From Opisthocomus hoazin (taxonomy: Eukaryota; Chordata; Aves; Opisthocomiformes; Opisthocomidae): DNA of 64,000 nt. Within the stretch, counting starts at the first letter, position 1. Each line of letters starts with the position of its first letter. The notes beneath the pieces are model-generated. The model was not told where the DNA came from. It saw only the letters and a list, made by a program, of their open reading frames with translations, and made no database searches. Of this stretch, positions 13,925-27,010 are shown piece by piece. Position numbers and translations under genes: made by a program. Where the stretch lies: positions 8,897,823 through 8,961,822 of the forward strand of contig NC_134420.1 in NCBI RefSeq assembly GCF_030867145.1, given 5' to 3'.

Positions 13925-13968
13925 GAAAAAACAAAAAACCAAAAACCAAACAAAAACCAAAACCAAAC
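13925..13968. repeat. (AAAAACC)n-like microsatellite
   Basis: Imperfect repeat of AAAAACC/AAACC units, about 44 bp, with A and C only for most of its length. It is simple-sequence DNA, and the Lys/Thr/Gln-rich frame through it is an artefact. Confidence 0.85.
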
Positions 13969-16769
13969 TGAGGTCAGATCTGCAGAACAGGGCCTTCGAA
14001 CTGCTGAATACACATAAAAAGCAACGGACTTTGAAGACCTTCAACACATATACAAATCAAGTCTGTTTAAAAAATGGAGATAGCTGACACCACAAAATCT
14101 ATGTGAAACATCTAGAATGCCATAGCCAAAGATACTGCAGGACTCTCAACTGCGAAGCAGTAGCTACAAGATGCAGTCTCTGTTGGTAGAGCAAACACTC
14201 AGGTCCATGAGCCTCATATTAACTGAAAACTAGGAAATTCTTGCATCTGGGTCAGACAGTAAAATAGTGGAAGAATCACCTCTAATCACAGTAATCAAAA
14301 CAACAGTTTTTGTTTCAAGTCCAGCTCTACAATGCCTTGCGGTTTTAGTATATTATCTGGAGTCATCGCATGGGACCCTTTGAAAGGAAAATGTTAGACC
14401 TACAGTACAAACAGCTGGGATGCCTGTGACGGGCCAAGTCTCTGTGGTAAAAACATCTGACAAAGCAATTGGTTTCCTTTATCTGTAAGAGGCTGGAGTA
14501 TGTTTGCTTACATTTATTACTAAAGTGCAAGGGTGCTCCTACCTGCTCTTTGACCAATACTAACTCCTTCTGTTGCCTACTGTAGAGTGACAGTCCAAGA
14601 AGCACGTGGAGGATATGCTCCAAAAGTGAGATACTGTAATCATTACTGTTTCTAGAGCTGTTTGCTCAGCATCACATGACCAAAAATATAAACACTTTTC
14701 CACATATTTTTTCTTTCTGGTCTGGTATCTCCAACGTTATATCTACATGATCCAGACAAACGGGGTCTTAGTGTAAATACCTGGTAAGGGTGTCCTGTAG
14801 CTAGGTCATTTACTGTCCCCTGTGTGTGCAGTCCTCTGTGCTTTAAGCAGCAAAGAAGAATAAAGTGCAGGGAGTTCTAAAACCCATGTTGCAGTGGTCT
14901 CTAGAGAACCGCTGCCAGCTGGCATAGGTTAAAGCAACGCAGAGGCCTGGGGCTACATGGAAAATCAAAGACCTATAACCACCTCCCTGACAGCCCCACA
15001 GTGTAAACTAGATACACGGAAGAATACAGGTCTTTGTGTACATGAGGAAGAAGATCAGTACTTATTTATCTAATTTGCTGAACGATTTTCTCTGTCAATA
15101 CATTGAACAAGGTAAAAGCCAAAGGAAAAGATGAAAATGGTATAATATTTAGGTATTTGACTGAGATCTACGAGATGATCTGATGCTTGCAAAAAAAAGC
15201 AGCTCAGATAGGCTTTTAAAACTTTGTTTCTAGGCAGATTTGTATGATGCAGAGAATCTAGTGGATTGAGTGATTCCTAGCCAGGCACACAATAATGATT
15301 TACTTTGCCTGGAGACAGAATGGAGTAGAGCATTTCTAACTAACTTCACCATCATTTGTTACCCAGCATTTATTGCCTTCACAGAGAGTGCAAATGCTCA
15401 GTGCTTTATAATTAATACTACTTGGCCTTGAATTAACAAAGTAAGGATCTGAACTACCCACAGCATCTTACAAAACCAACGCATATGATTAGATCTGGAA
15501 ACTTGCAGAAGACACTAAGTGTCTTTTCTCAGACATTCTGAGTAGAAGCCAAGATAAAGATTATAAAGTTAAGCCAGGACAAGAAACAGATGGACCCGTA
15601 TTCACTGGCTATGATCATTCCATTGAAGGATCAGCTGTTACCATGCCATGCTCCTGAATAACAGAGCGCTACTACCTTTCAGTGTGCCTCCTTGTCAGAT
15701 GTTTAGTGCTCCAGTGAAAAACCTCATTCTCTCCATTTCTTCTACACAGTCATGTTTATGGGACTGTCATCTATAAATACATTTGATTCCTCTACACCAT
15801 TCCATCATTCTGTTGCTGTGGTAAGACTGAGGATGTGCAAGCTGTGTCATGTTCAGGTATGCCCTTCGCCTTTTTCAGTTAGTGTTGGTTGATCATGAGA
15901 AATAGAGACCATGAGTACCTGCACTCTTAGCTGTGGCTGAGAAGCATTTAACAGAGCTTTGAGGAATATAGCAGCCACATGCAATGCATGTGAGGTAGCT
16001 AATTCTGCTGGTCTGCTCAGTTATGTTAGTGTAATGCAATGGCAATTCTTTACTTTTCTGTCTATAGACTGCTGCAGGGTCATCACGACTACCAAAAAGA
16101 ATATGGTCTCTGCCTCCCATAGCTCCCTCTGGTTAGTCTGAGTTTAACAAGCAGCACTTAAGTACAACCAGAATTTAATGTCTGTGTGAAAATAGTTTGC
16201 ATATTAAGAAACCAAATGAATACATTTAAATTATTTTCAAAACTGGGAAGAAAAAGACTAAAAGATCTTTACAAAAAACTGCTGTCAAATGTAGTTAGAA
16301 TGTATTTAACAATAACTGCATACACGAATAAAACATTACGAAAAAATCCACTGACATCCTTATTAATATCAAAATATCATAATTTGGAATTAAATTTAAG
16401 ACTTAAGTTACTTTACTTGCTCTAATGAATAACACAATACATGCCAACAAGATTATTGGAATGACCACATCATTGAAGGGTTAATGGCTCCAGTTATGGT
16501 AGAAATTTAAATATCATGGGGAGGCACCTCCTGACCCAGCCATCACTGAGAATTATGCAGATTCAAATGGGAAGCCACACAGGCTTTGATTTCCCCCAAG
16601 GATTGATGAACAAGTACAAAATAATAGAAAGTGACAGGAAGCAGATGACTGAGGTCTAATTTAATGTCATTCTAAAAGACAATATACCTTAAATTTGCCC
16701 TAGGAAAATTATGGGTTACAAACAAGAGAACAGAAACATGCACTTTTTCATTTTAGTTCACTAATTTAA
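13969..16769. other. non-coding DNA of mixed composition, no gene recognised
   Basis: The 14.3-15.9 kb part is less AT-rich and less repetitive than its surroundings, and some of it (about 15.2-15.45 kb) has the even texture of constrained non-coding DNA. I see no exon with a convincing frame, no transposon and no RNA gene. The short frames at 14.36-14.62 and 15.89-16.12 kb have no recognised domain. Confidence 0.45.
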
Positions 16770-17070
16770 AAAGTAATCCTTTGAACAAATGAACAGTGAA
16801 ACAATTGTCATTTGGCAATGAAAAATTGCCAAACTTAAGTAGGCGTACTTTGTTTGCATAATTTGCAATTTATTGGAAAAGGCTGTAATCTTAAGAGGGA
16901 AACCCTATTAAACAAAATAATTAAATGATCTGAAGGATTTTATGCAAATTTGAGACTGTTATGAAGACAAAGAATAAATAGTTCTTAAATAGTATGATAA
17001 AGCGCAGTGACGATATGCTCAGGAAAAATTTGCCATTTTAGTAAAGGATTAGCCACACATGCACTTCTTT
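16770..17070. promoter_or_regulatory. possible conserved non-coding element with octamer site and hairpin
   Basis: Contains a perfect inverted repeat TTTGGCAAT/ATTGCCAAA (16811-16819 and 16825-16833, 5-nt spacer), a POU octamer ATGCAAAT at 16942-16949, a near-octamer TTTGCATAAT about 16854-16863, and several TTAAAT/TAAT cores. It has no repeat and no frame. The mix of octamer and homeodomain-like sites suggests an enhancer-type element. The sites themselves are seen; regulatory function and conservation are inference and could be chance in AT-rich DNA. Confidence 0.28.
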
Positions 17071-20000
17071 AGAAATAAAAAAAATCTATGCTGAAAAGAT
17101 TTTTCTAAGAATAAAGCTAGAAAACTTTACAACTTTTAATTAGTAAAGATCAGAAATAGTCTTCTACATGCCAAAGTTAAGCATAAACCATACTTCAATC
17201 CAAATCTCCCAGACTTCAGTAGATACTGTACAGGATACGTATTTACATCATTTCACATTACAGAAGTTATAAATATCAACATTTGGATAATCTGAAACAA
17301 TTCCATTTAATACCATAAACATTTGAGACATCTATGTATAGAAACTAAACTTGAAATTTTTTTACTTCAGAAATTGTGTTATTTATCCTGCATAATTATT
17401 TTTTGTTTATCAATGAATAGAGATATCCCAGATCTGGTAGCTGCTCAATAATTGCCTTAAATTCATGACTGATTTTTTTCTCAGCTAGTATTTAGACACA
17501 GGAAATTACTTTTGATAAACGATCACTCAAAATAGATTTATATAGCATCAAATTAAAAATCTAACAGAGATAAGGCTTTGGAAAGGCTTACTGTAACACA
17601 TTACAGCATTGTCAGAAAAGATATGATTTTCTCTAAAAATTGTAGGTTTCTTAATTCATTCTTCAAAAGTGGCAAATAGCTGCTTTTAAAACGTGTACAA
17701 ATACCCAGTCTCACAAAGCAGGATCACAGATTCGCTATTCTGATCAACACAGGAAAAAGAAAAATGCATTGTGCAAGTGCTCCATGTGCAACTTAATCAC
17801 ATGGTAGACCTGGAGGCATCTCAACAGTGCTAACAGAACTGCCTCAGGAATCTACAGAGCAGCCAGATGCCAGCCCTGGATAAATATGTAATATTGCATG
17901 ATATCTGCATCCTGTGACTGGCATTGAATGAGAAGCCATAAGACTGGTCCAATGTTTAGGGCCGAACAGAAGCCTGATACTTGCATATATTTTCATTATG
18001 TGTAGTGTGATTTTTCCTTTCAGGATAAATTAAACAATGCTGATAAAAAGTGTGTACCCCCAAAAGTTTTCTGAGAAAGAGCTATGTATAACCCTATCCA
18101 GGCAGAAAACATATATTGCAAAATTCAACTATATTAAGTTAACAGTAAACCAAACATGGCAAATAAACTAGTGACCATACCAAAATATTTGTATGTTTCA
18201 AATTGTGTGTGAAAAGAAGAAACTTTTTAAAAATTTCTCCCTTTAGAAGAATTCTGCACATATTATACAAACTAAGCAGAGTAATAGTATGTATCTGTAA
18301 GATCAACAGAAGTAATTCTTCCCTAAAAATCTGTGTTTTAGATAAGTGGTGAATATGCTTTTTTAAAAATTAATTAAGACTGGAATCATCTTTGTTTGTA
18401 CCTTTCCTTTAAAGATGACAGGTTTCCTACAAACAAAAACTTACATAATTTAGAAACAATGTAAATGTTATTGCCATATTGCATCATAGTCCCTTGATTG
18501 TTACATTTCCTGACATCAGGTTGTTTTCCTGCATGTAATGTCCATTGTTCTGTGACATTTGTGATAATCTTCAAAACTAATTTTAGTTTATATGACAGAA
18601 GAAACATATAATTTTATTTAAAGAAAACACAAAGAATGAGGGAGAGGAGAGAGAAAATCTGATACTAGATACAGTAACATACGCTAAGCAAATGGTCTTA
18701 CAAATCTGAAAGAGTTAAAACTTCAACATACAGCTTTTACAGACCTCATTCACTTAAGATTTTCTAATTTATCGTATACTGTCCAAGCCCTTCGCCTGGA
18801 TGAAGTGTTGACTACAACCCAGGAGAACCAGTCTGCCCAAGGGACTGGTGGTAACTAAGCAACAGAATACCTGATGGACACTTCGTCATATGACAAAATT
18901 TCTCACAAAGCGGGAGTCTTCTAAGAGAAGGGAGTTGGAAGCATTTTTAAATGGCATCTTCCTAACCAGACCATTAGACTTGAGACTCTCCCTTGCCATT
19001 CATGGTGGAACTTCACAGCTGGAGTCTGTTTCCACTCACAGCCCAGGCCCAGAAGAATCTCTTCTCAATTTGAAACAGCTACCTAATTGTCTTTAACCAT
19101 GTGCCCAGTTCTGCATACCAGATTTACCAGGAAAATAGTACCTCTTTGCATTATAAACATTTTTATGTCTAACACAACATCTATTTTAGATAAGACCACA
19201 ACTGCAAAATTAACTTCAATGATCACAGAGAAAATAGAGGACCTGATATCTAGTGTAATTTCCAAGACAGAACCTGTGTGTTTTAAGGCGTGGTGCAAAG
19301 TGATATCAATACTACAACTACTGCTTTCTGTGTTTTACATACTGCTGCAGATATTGTCTATTGGTCTAGCACAAAAAAAGATGTGGGCACTAGTTTCATT
19401 TCCTTGTTTTGCTCACAAAAGCAGAGAAGGGTTCACATAATCAATGTGTCTTGTCAGATGTACACAGGAATTTTGCTGCTATGCAATTTTCTGTTTCTCA
19501 GAGGAGAGTGGTAATCTTACCCATGTTCAATGCTAATAAGATACACAACATACATTCACTTTGGAGAATTCACGAATTGTAAGCTAACACATTACAATCC
19601 AGAAACAATTTAGTTGATATGACCAAGATATTTAACTAGAAGACTGTCCAAATTAATCAATGCTATTAATAGTGTTAACAAACTGTTTACAGACAAATCA
19701 GCACCCTATGAAGAAGGAAAACTGTTTCGATCTCAATGCTAAAAAAGGTACAAAAATTGGGAGAGCAGATATTTGCAAATACCAACACCATGAGTGCAGA
19801 AGCAATCTATGAAAATAACTCTGCCCTCTAAACAAGCAGTTAACAAGACATATAGTTAAAAAGATACACCTTTCAATTTTTCACTCTACTGCTGAGAATG
19901 ACTACGTGCATACTTAATTTCCTATCAGTTGGAATTTCAACAAAACCGACTATTATCATTCCCTCAATTATAACTTCAGCACCATACATATAATACATCC

Positions 20001-22829
20001 ATATTTGTCAAATTAATGTGAACAAAAACATGCCACAAAGTAAAACACAACTATTCCAAAAAGTAAAAAGATAATTTTTTGTAAATAAATTCAGGAGAAA
20101 ACATAGATTTGAAAAAATTGACAAGGAATCAAGATATAAATAAGGAAGAACAACTAAGTATAATTTTGAGCTTTTGAAGTGTCTAGACATGAGAGCCTGA
20201 CTATAATATCACAAAGACTCTTCCAAATATTTCCATATTCATTAATGTATGGATGATATTTCATAAATATAACTTTATTCAAAATAGTTATTACATTAAC
20301 AAATAACTTATACAGAGTTTCAAATGAGACTCCCATCATCCAGTCTTCCAGAACTCATTTATTCAAAAAATTCACATACTGTAATATCAGCTCCCTTTTT
20401 ACCGACTAATGTGACTATAAAGAACTGGAAAATGAGGAAAGAAGTTTTTATTATTTTCACATTTTGTTTTAACAGACAGAGGAATAAATAACATTGTAGA
20501 AGACATTAATTGGAAAGGTTAAGTAGTTCTTGAAAGAACTACTGAAGCCTTATGTGACTAGCAAAATGCGTGTGATCTGTAAGTATCCCGAAGTGGTTGA
20601 TACTAACGGAACAAGCCTAACAAAAAAACCCCTGATGTACTAACACAGAATGTGAAACCATATATTAAAGAGGTAGCAAACACATTGGAAGATTATGACT
20701 GGAAGGCAAGTATTGAAAGGCGTGAATTTTTCAGAAAATATGTACTAAGGTAGCAGCATACATTAATGACGAAATACAGCATGGTTTGACCTAGAAGTAA
20801 AACTCAGGATACTTAATACATTGGGGACAATAAAATAATCTTCATTTTACAACTCTGAATCCGCTCCCATGTGCATTCAAATATCCAATTACAAATATTT
20901 TTAACAGATCTTTTATGGCAGAGAGGCCATCAGATGAATTGAGAATAGTGACTATAAACTATGCCTAAAAAAGGAAAAAAAAAATCCATGGAACTAGAAA
21001 GGACGCTAACAAGCCATGAAATAGTTTGATATAACATGCACCTTTTTCTTATGTTCTAGTAAGAACCAAGGCAGATGCAGATAAGGAATACTATAGTGGT
21101 CAGCGCAATGAAGAGCATCTCACACAAGAGGAAGCAAGAAGGATTTGGTTTAGTCTAGCAAAAAAAAAAAAGCTGAAAAGAGATATGACTGCTGTTTAAA
21201 AATACATGGAAAGGAGGTAAAGAGCAGAGAGGATGCAGAGCTTTTTCAGACAAATTCTATTAAACCAGGAAGAAATGGGTATTAAAGAGACATGAAATCT
21301 TTCAGAGTGGAAATTTGAATAAAGTTTCTGATCATCGGAGCAGTGAAGCTCTCAGACAACCTTATTACACCAAAACTGAGAGTAGAAACCCCAGAGGGTT
21401 TTTTTAGGTGGAATTTGATGTAATAAGTGTTGTATGATATGGCTCCTAGCTGTAGCAAAAGACTGACCCTGATATTATGATCCTTTTCAGCTCCACTTTT
21501 TTAAAGCCTCAATTCAATCTGGACTTTTAATAAGAACTTCTGGCAGATAAATACAAGAGCAATCCCAGTTTTTATTTCCTTGCAGTTATTCGGAACACTT
21601 AAAGTCACATTTCTCAACTATCAAAAAAGATTTCTGTCAGTTATCTCTGACAGCAGCAACACTGATGGCCTGTTTCCTTATTTTACAGACTTTGTAACTG
21701 TATTTTCTGGATCTTGGGAGATATGTGATTAACCATAAAGCATTCAACAGACACTTGGTTGTTGACACAAAACTCGTTTCCAGAAATGTCTGTGCTATAT
21801 TCCATATTGGCAGGGCAAAACCAAGTTACTGCAGGCTTTAACATGTTTGCTGTGCATTTTCCAAATTCTTTAAGTTGTTAAGTGAGATAAGTTGAATTGT
21901 CTCCTTTCACAGAACCTGAAAAATTAGTCCTTAGACCAAGTTCTTTACCTTTTAAAGAGTGAATGGTTATATCAAGTCTTCAAGAATATTTTTCCTTCCA
22001 TATGTCATTAACGACTGGGAGAAGCAGCTCATGAAATGCTTTTGTTTTTCCTAACTGAAAACTTTAATGTATTATAACTTAACCTATAAACATTTCATCG
22101 ATATTCAAGTAACAAAAATACGTACATATTAAATAAATATTTATTAATCCAAACAGCAAGAATTAAATAAAGTCATACTTTCCCATGTTATACATATAAA
22201 CATAATTTAGCAAATTAGTGATGTACATGCTCAATGAAAGTGACTAATTACACTACTGAATTTGAAGCACTTAGTCTTACCAGTAGAATTCCATTGCTGT
22301 ACTTCACTGACAACATTTTAAGAACTTATTCGGTAATTCACAATTGACTGTTATCTTGTCAGCAACTTATTCTTCTTTTATTAAGCACATTTTGACAAGT
22401 TTTCAAAAATATCTGCTGCTTTCAACAGCTGGTCAGTACAAGGCTTACTTGACTTTCTCAGTAAACTGAGAGGGAGTTTAAAACTGTGAGAAGAGAAGGA
22501 GAAGAAACATTATCGCTTTCTGCTGCAGTTTTAGTAGATAGAATTAATGTAATATTTTCGTATTTGCCAGCATATTAACTTATATTGATTCTTCTGTAAC
22601 TAGGTAAAACTATTTTCTATCTGGACAACTGTTTCCACACAGTAATATACAGGTTACAGTATATTTTCATCTGTTATTTTCCATATTAGAACAAAGAGCC
22701 CAAAGTATGAATAAACCAGACTTTAAAAGAGAACCTCAATCGATCTCTAAAATTTAATTTCCATCTCAGCTTTCCAACTGCACTTCTTAGGTGGGTAATC
22801 ACGTGCATTAAAACAGATTCAAGTAGGTG
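17071..22829. other. AT-rich non-coding DNA, no gene recognised
   Basis: No transposon or RNA gene recognised over about 5.8 kb. A less AT-rich patch at 18.78-19.08 kb is followed by a plus-strand frame of 117 codons (19087-19440). Its translation includes a hydrophobic stretch but no known domain, and an overlapping minus-strand frame of 71 codons exists, so chance is the simplest explanation. A purine-rich area with an 11-12 A run occurs near 21.1-21.25 kb. Confidence 0.45.
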
Positions 22830-23040
22830 TTTTCATTGATCTAGTGCAGTTGAATGCATGAAGAATTTACGCCCTGAACACGGTTGTCTGAACTTCACAT
22901 TAATTAAATGTTAAAACAGTCAATGTGAATGCCCATTGCCATTAGCTGGCCCCTGTAGTTTTCCCCCATTCCCCAACCCCAGAAAGTACCCATTCAATTT
23001 ACATATTGAAATTAAAATTCTACACAGTATAAAGGGTGAT
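22830..23040. promoter_or_regulatory. possible conserved non-coding element
   Basis: Even-textured unique block including CACATTAATTAAATG with a double homeodomain-type core, followed by a C-rich segment (CCCCCATTCCCCAACCCC). No frame, no repeat. Two perfect hairpin palindromes lie 140-200 bp downstream. The assignment rests on appearance only. Confidence 0.2.
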
Positions 23041-23178
23041 ACACTTTGAGGACCAATTCTTCCTTTTACATAGTCTTCTCCCTCCTGACTCCAGAGATGT
23101 CAGAAGGAGTAGTGATAATGGACTGTAAGTAAGCTTTAAGGCAAAACTGTGGAGGTACATAAATTTTAGGATATAGAT

Positions 23179-23197
23179 GTAGTGGTTAAACCACTAC
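23179..23197. repeat. 19-bp perfect palindrome
   Basis: GTAGTGGTT, one central A, then AACCACTAC: a perfect inverted repeat with 9-bp arms. Each arm holds GTGGTT/AACCAC, the core of a RUNX-type binding site, in inverted orientation. Binding is inference only. It could also be read as a small cruciform-forming sequence. Confidence 0.8.
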
Positions 23198-23213
23198 CAA
23201 GAGCTTAGTCTGG

Positions 23214-23240
23214 AAAGCATGCTAAAACATGGCATGCTTT
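23214..23240. repeat. perfect hairpin, 9-bp stem, 9-nt loop
   Basis: AAAGCATGC at 23214-23222 pairs perfectly with GCATGCTTT at 23232-23240 around the loop TAAAACATG. It lies 16 bp after the palindrome at 23179-23197. No flanking features of a tRNA, microRNA precursor (stem too short) or terminator context apply. Confidence 0.8.
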
Positions 23241-25612
23241 TGATCTTACTCAATATAACCATATTACTTCTTGCAGAACACCTATATTTTGGGCTACCTG
23301 GACAAACAAGGACTGCCAGAATTCTGGTAACTAACAAAATTCATCTTTCGTTCTGGCAGGCAACACCACGACTCTGCTAAAAATGGTCCTGTGGAGACGT
23401 GACATAGTCATAACAGAGAAATTGTACACAGCTAACGATTCTGGACTAGGAAGTGGTGTATATTTGGGTCTCTCCCAATGGGCACAGTAAGCTGAAGTTC
23501 TTTCACTCCTCTTCTGAAGTGCTTTGACAATCACATCAGGTTGTGCTAAGTAAGTTTGCTTCTGCTCCGGTGAATAGTTGGCAACTTTGACCAAGAGGCC
23601 AACTCAGTCTTGCAATCAATATATAGAATTATAGATACATAATACCCATATGCTGCGCTAGTTAGCCCAATGGAACCTCACTTTTGCTTCGAACAATTGC
23701 TGTCTTTAAGACTCCAGGACATAAACAAGGAAAAAATCCCACTTCTCTAGAAAGAAATTACTTGAAATCATTTTTTACACAAGACAGTAGAATGTGACAA
23801 CTTGAGAGACGGCACAGAACTCAGATGATTTAGCTATACGAACCAGAGCTGCGATGACTCAGGGAAAAATTTCATAATGAAGAATATTGGCAAGTCGCTT
23901 CTTTGCTACAGTGGTAGAAAAAGATTCGTGATAACAGTGAATTGACACTCTGGTTCATGGTACAGGCTGCAACACATTCCTGTCTCACACAGTTGCCTGC
24001 CTGTTGTCTGGACTGTGAGATCTCTTCAGAAGTCCAGCAAGGTACAATTCTTATTTTGATTGCCGAAGGAACATATGAAAAAAATACAGCACTGATGACC
24101 CATTAGCTGCCACTCTGTAAAGTAAAACTTACAGAAACAATCAGATCATGAAGAACCTCTCAAGCTACTGAAATAGACAGGAATCCAGAAATTTTAAGAG
24201 GGCAGTATGTCTATGCAGAAGATAATCTGCAGAGAAAGACAAGCTGGAAAAGAAATGCAAGTTGGTGACAGCACCTGAATGGTACCAGGATACAGATGGT
24301 TAGCACTAATTCTGGACAAAAGACTGCAGTTCATAGATCAGATCTGAACACAACAGGGCTGCAGCACTCTAAGATGGGACATCAGAACTCTGCAGTATTA
24401 TGGATGCTCTTGAGAAAATGCCTGGTCAACTCAGCAGAGTCTGGCAGTCTAGCACTTAACTATTTTCAGATACACAAAGTTAAAGAAGGTATTGCCCTAT
24501 TTCTTAGTGTAAGGCTTATGACAAACATTGTTCAGCAAGAAAAAGGCAAAGGTGCATTTAGCGCTGTTTGCTAGAGAAGAAAGTTTAGAAACAATTTATT
24601 TTAATGTCCTTGAAACCTGCAAGTCACCATAAATTGAGATGACAATTTTGATATATATCCCAAATTTATCAAAAAAATGAATTAGTTTAATTTTTAAAGG
24701 TAATATTTATTTTGTTAATACTGAATTTAAGTAATCCATCAAGATTCAAAATTATAAATGAAGCAGATTATTAAAAAAAAGAATGGAAACAAGTTTAAAA
24801 AATCTTTAGAAATATGGACAAATTTCAAAGTAGAAAATAGTAGGCTTTTAAAATTTAATAAAATTACAGTGTAAGGTACAGGAAACTACATTTGTGTGCC
24901 ATAGAATAAACTAGTGTATGCACTACAAATAGGTCTGGTCTTTTGGGATCTTTTAGGCATTACAGGCATAAATTAAAATGAATTTATGGAAATAAAGCCG
25001 TAACATGAAACAAGCATCTTTTGGAAATGCACAACTCCATAATGTTTCATTTTTACAGATTTAAGGTCCTCATGTTAACACTTACATAGGTAAAGTTAAT
25101 GCAACGTGTTTGAAGAACCCACACCAAATATTTCAGGACTCCATTATTTAGAATAATTGAAAAGACAAAGCAGACTGTTATATGCAAATCAAAAGAGAGA
25201 AATAAAGCAAATAAAATCCTCAGTTTTGTCTTTTGGGTCTTTTTTCTTACACTCCGCTTTTAAGCCAGTAAATAATTACCTTTGAAAGGTTCTAACAATT
25301 AAAGAATAACATTGATTAATTAGGAAACAAAGTGAAGAATACTAATCAATCCTAAAGACAGTTTTTCTTCTCCCACCTCAAACCTTTTCATCACCCACAA
25401 ACAATGTGTTTTCTATACTGTTCAGATTCTTTTAAAAAACATTCATATTCTTGTCCATTCACACAAAACTCTCTTGGTGAGCATTGTTTTGGGAGGAGTG
25501 GGTGGTAGGCAGGGGGCACAGGATGTTGAGAGAACAGATAGGATGTCAGGTGAAGATGGAATGCTGTGCCCTCTCTAACCAGCTGAAGACTCTGCATGAT
25601 TGTTTTCTTACA
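23241..25612. other. non-coding DNA, locally less AT-rich, no gene recognised
   Basis: Between about 23.3 and 24.6 kb composition is more balanced and contains two short open frames (minus 23331-23594, 87 codons; plus 24296-24574, 92 codons). Neither shows a known domain or extends into neighbouring reading frames as a decayed gene would. An old unrecognised repeat or a non-coding transcript cannot be excluded. The rest is AT-rich. Confidence 0.4.
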
Positions 25613-25825
25613 AATAATACCTGTGGGTGTTGAAACAGTTCAGGGAATCTATCAAACATACTCTTTCACTTTGCTGTTGTAACTCTATAAAATTTATTCT
25701 CATTTCAAAAGAATCTCGGCAATAATACCTGTAGGTGGTTGAGTAATTTAGAGAAAATCTGTCAAACCTATTTCCACTGACTTTAGCGATAGAATTCTGT
25801 AATTACTTTCAAAGTTGTAAAATGC
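25613..25825. repeat. diverged tandem duplication, period 108 bp
   Basis: Copy 1 starts at 25613 and copy 2 at 25721, both opening with AATAATACCTGT. They can be followed for about 90-100 bases (GGTGTTGAAACAGTT against GGTGGTTGAGTAATTT, then ATCAAACATA against GTCAAACCTA, then CTATAAAATTTA against TTCTGTAATTAC). Identity is roughly two thirds by eye, so the duplication is old. The unit is not a transposon I know. Confidence 0.6.
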
Positions 25826-26739
25826 AATGATTTATTTTCACTATATTCAGAAAGTTCTAAACTGAGCTTTTTTTCTATTTTAATGACTTTAATAAGCTCA
25901 GTGGAAGAACTAACTCAAAGAGTAGATCTAAGAATTGTGCAGCATTTCATTTAACTCACAATAACAAAAAAAGCGCCAGTGCTGCATTTAGGTAACAGAT
26001 AGGACACTGCTGCACATATAGTCCCATCTTTATGCAGGGAGATAGTCCACATTTAGCTGTATCCTTATATAACTCTGATACATCTGAAACTAATCTTGTT
26101 TCAATCTTTTTTTCATATAAAACTACATGGGTTTACAGAATATTTATGAACAATAGAACTTAAGGCCTCTATCTCCTGCTCCACATATTTAATATTCCTT
26201 AATTCAGAAGAATAGGATGAAATTGAAAACTCAGAGATTTATTGTAAGCCTAGTTAGAATCTAACTAAAAACTCGTAGTGCCCCTAGACTCAGGCACACA
26301 CAAAAATTACTTTGTTTAACAATCTACCCTTTGTCAACTGAGCTAAATGAGTCATCATTTTTTCACTTTTAGTCCATGGCAAATGTGATGTAATTTGACT
26401 TTACACAATCCCTAAAAAAAGAAAGGTAGTCTGAGATGAACTGAAATAATCTCAGGGTGCTTGGAGACACATGAAATACAGGAATTTAACCATTTGTCTG
26501 ACAAATCCATAGAATCTGGATCCAGATGATCACAATTATTTAATGTCATCAAAGTCAAATATAGTATATCTCAAGTCTTTAGAGTTTATGAATTTTAAAT
26601 ACTCAAAAAAGTCAAATTCATAGTTCTGTGCAGAGAAGCATTTCTTTAAAAGACATACAGGCACTGTTTTGTGGTAATCCAATTATCCAAGACTGGCAAT
26701 AAAATGGAAAGTAACTAATTCTTTTTCCCTTTCCCGCCT
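25826..26739. other. AT-rich non-coding DNA, nothing recognised
   Basis: No gene, repeat or RNA recognised. Confidence 0.5.
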
Positions 26740-27010
26740 TGTCACCACCAAAGAACCCATGTTCCATTTGGATTTACCTGATTATGCAGGAGGCACCTCA
26801 GCACATCACATCTTCAAAAGGTGAACTGGTGTGTGGCCACTGAGGCTTAACCAAATATGAGTGGCAAATGCATTGGACAAATATGTTGGACCCTGCTATA
26901 ATTAAAACTTCATTAGCCCCAAATGGTCACTTAATTTTTAATTTGCAAAAGACTATCATCCCCCATCTGTGGTCTACATGTTGACTAACATGTAATTTTT
27001 TACTGTGAAC
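26740..27010. promoter_or_regulatory. possible conserved non-coding element (homeodomain-type sites)
   Basis: Unique, even-textured sequence with TAATTA at 26899-26904, CATTAG at 26911-26916 and TTAATTTTTAATTTGC beginning at 26931, spaced like clustered homeodomain sites. No frame and no repeat. Enhancer function is inference from motif clustering in AT-rich DNA. Confidence 0.25.

Noticed and set aside
19087..19440. 117-codon plus-strand frame with a hydrophobic segment
   Set aside because: No recognisable family, an overlapping frame on the other strand and AT-rich context; length is compatible with chance in 64 kb.
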